From NCBI GenBank assembly GCA_021641225.1, contig JAJWXI010000111.1, forward strand, positions 1 to 5,124: a DNA stretch of 5,124 bases, written 5' to 3'. The position numbers and the translations under genes were made by a program. The stretch comes from Collinsella aerofaciens (GTDB taxonomy: Bacteria > Actinomycetota > Coriobacteriia > Coriobacteriales > Coriobacteriaceae). This document shows, one piece after another, positions 4,031 through 5,124 of this stretch (its first letter is position 1; each line of letters opens with the position of its first letter). Under the pieces are notes generated by a model. It saw only the letters and a list, made by a program, of their open reading frames with translations. It did no database searches and had not been told where the DNA came from.

Positions 4031-5124
4031 CCTCATCAGATACGAGCTCAAGAAGATGCTCTCAAGGCGCGTCTCGCAGGTCTCTACAGCAGCCGTCCTG
4101 GTGTTGGTCGCGGTCATAGCCTTCTTCTACGTAACGTCCCAGTACGCCCTCGAACCCAAGGAGATGGGCACCGAATTCGAGGGCACTGCCGCCATCGCCC
4201 AGATAAAGGCAAACGCGGAAGCGCTCGCAGGCCCCATCACCGACAAGAAGGCCACCGAGGCGCTCCGCGAGTTCAAGGAGTTCGTCGGTCCGGACGGCGA
4301 GGTCAAGGAAGAGTACAGAATGGACAGAAAGCCCTACGGGGAAAAGGCGGACGAGTACTGGGAGTTCAGAGCGAAGAACGGCTCCCTTATGGCGCTGCTG
4401 ACAAGCCCTTGGATGCAAGACAACCAGATGCCCGTGTCCGCGGTAGCCACTATCGACACGACTGGCACCGTCGACCTCTACGGACAAGTCCGCTCGAAGA
4501 TAGTCTCCGAGCTCCACGCGAACGGGGCCCTCTCGTACAACGACGAGGAGAGGGCGTTCTGGAGCGAGAAGGCGCAAGGTGTGCACACGCCCATCGAGTA
4601 CGGATACGCAGGAGGGTGGGCGGAGTTCCTCAACCTCGCCCAGTTCCTCATATTCGCGATGCTCGCAGTCGTGATAACGTGCGCATCGGTGTTCAACGGG
4701 GAGTACCGGGCCAAAACCGACGCCATCCTGCTGTCCACCAAGTTCGGCAAATCAAGGCTCGGGCGCGCGAAGGCGGCAGCCTCTGTGATCGCGGCAAGCG
4801 CCATATACTGGGTCTTCACACTCGTCTTCCTGGCAATACCGCTCGTCTTCTACGGAGCCGACGGCGCAGGTCTACCCATCCAGATCTGCAACATCACATG
4901 CACCTACGGCATAAGCCTGTCAGCCGCCGCCCTCATATGCTGCCTCGTCGGGTATCTCGCAACCCTCGCCCTCCTTGGGATAGTGCTTGCGCTGTCGGCC
5001 AAGGTAGACAGCCCCATGGGAATCCTCGCAGTCGGCGTTGCTCTCATCTTGATTCCGATCTTCGTGCCGACGATGACGAGCAGCATCGCGAACCACATCA
5101 TCTACCTGTTCCCCTACGACGCAC
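4023..5124 (+). CDS. ABC-2 type exporter permease, 3' end outside the window
   Basis: Reading from GTG 4023 the frame stays open to the right edge, giving 367 codons so far; no stop is reached, so the true length is unknown. The protein starts with a basic cytoplasmic helix (IRYELKKMLSRR), then a membrane segment at about 21-38. Next is a large polar loop of about 165 residues (40-204), presumably outside the membrane, rich in Glu and Lys and ending in a tryptophan- and tyrosine-containing part. Further hydrophobic segments lie near 205-224, 252-276, 295-325 and 331-350. Between the second and third, EYRAKTDAILLSTKFGKSRL (227-246) resembles the cytoplasmic coupling segment of ABC-2 permeases, which touches the ATPase. 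It forms the channel for the ATPase encoded just upstream, with which it overlaps by 8 bases. The signal-like first segment is a membrane anchor, not a cleaved signal. The transported compound cannot be inferred; peptide antibiotics, bacteriocins or lipids are possible. Confidence 0.9.
   Translation, partial: MGSLIRYELKKMLSRRVSQVSTAAVLVLVAVIAFFYVTSQYALEPKEMGTEFEGTAAIAQIKANAEALAGPITDKKATEALREFKEFVGPDGEVKEEYRMDRKPYGEKADEYWEFRAKNGSLMALLTSPWMQDNQMPVSAVATIDTTGTVDLYGQVRSKIVSELHANGALSYNDEERAFWSEKAQGVHTPIEYGYAGGWAEFLNLAQFLIFAMLAVVITCASVFNGEYRAKTDAILLSTKFGKSRLGRAKAAASVIAASAIYWVFTLVFLAIPLVFYGADGAGLPIQICNITCTYGISLSAAALICCLVGYLATLALLGIVLALSAKVDSPMGILAVGVALILIPIFVPTMTSSIANHIIYLFPYDA

Noticed and set aside
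3176..4117. Open minus-strand frame of 313 codons opposite the ATPase gene
   Set aside because: It mirrors the ATPase codons, has no recognisable motif and an Arg/Val/Asp/Glu-biased composition typical of antisense frames.
2620..4119. Long open plus-strand frame of 499 codons across the membrane protein and ATPase genes
   Set aside because: It is out of frame with two well-supported genes, gives an Arg/Ala/His-rich protein without domains, and is a by-product of GC-rich third positions.
4062..4586. Minus-strand frame of 174 codons opposite the permease
   Set aside because: The plus strand carries a continuous permease frame with membrane segments and a ribosome site; the minus frame is its shadow.
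1..5124. tRNA, rRNA, CRISPR array or intact insertion sequence
   Set aside because: I found no cloverleaf ending in a CCA-like acceptor, no regularly spaced direct repeats and no intact transposase frame flanked by terminal repeats.

Overview
The window looks like a piece of a high-GC bacterial chromosome (roughly 60% GC by eye, with G/C-rich third codon positions). Strong Shine-Dalgarno sequences, short gene overlaps and the style of the ABC-2 exporter genes suggest an Actinomycetota of the Coriobacteriia type (gut genera such as Eggerthella or Collinsella) or a GC-rich Bacillota. That placement is inference; no rRNA or taxonomic marker gene is present.

Left part (1-1181) is defence-like. 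A possible minus-strand reading frame leaves the window at base 1. From about 98 to 240 lies a compact non-coding stretch with successive inverted repeats, ending in an intrinsic-terminator-like hairpin (197-226) and a T-rich tract. Eleven bases after that tract starts an Abi_2/AbiF-type abortive-infection protein (252-1181) with a HEPN-style R-x4-H motif. A structured RNA in front of an AbiF gene matches the reported association of AbiF-family genes with a small non-coding RNA, and AbiF has been proposed as a relative of the ancestor of Cas13. This is the most interesting part of the window.

Middle part (1182-1719) has no intact gene. It holds what looks like gene debris: on the minus strand (1207-1395) the C-terminal end of a UvrD/Rep-type superfamily 1 helicase including motif VI, joined near 1395-1400 to a plus-strand fragment (to 1540) resembling the charged tail of a larger protein, perhaps a recombinase. 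The last ~180 bases are the leader of the next operon.

Right part (1720-5124) is one co-directional operon. It encodes an ECF-type sigma factor, a six-segment membrane protein overlapping it by 8 bases (probable anti-sigma factor or membrane sensor), an ABC exporter ATPase, and an ABC-2 type permease that starts at a GTG overlapping the ATPase stop by 8 bases and runs off the right edge. The plan resembles the Bacillus subtilis sigY-yxlCDEFG arrangement: a membrane-controlled sigma factor that probably drives its own operon and an exporter, perhaps for a toxic peptide, antibiotic or lipid. The substrate and inducing signal cannot be read from the sequence.
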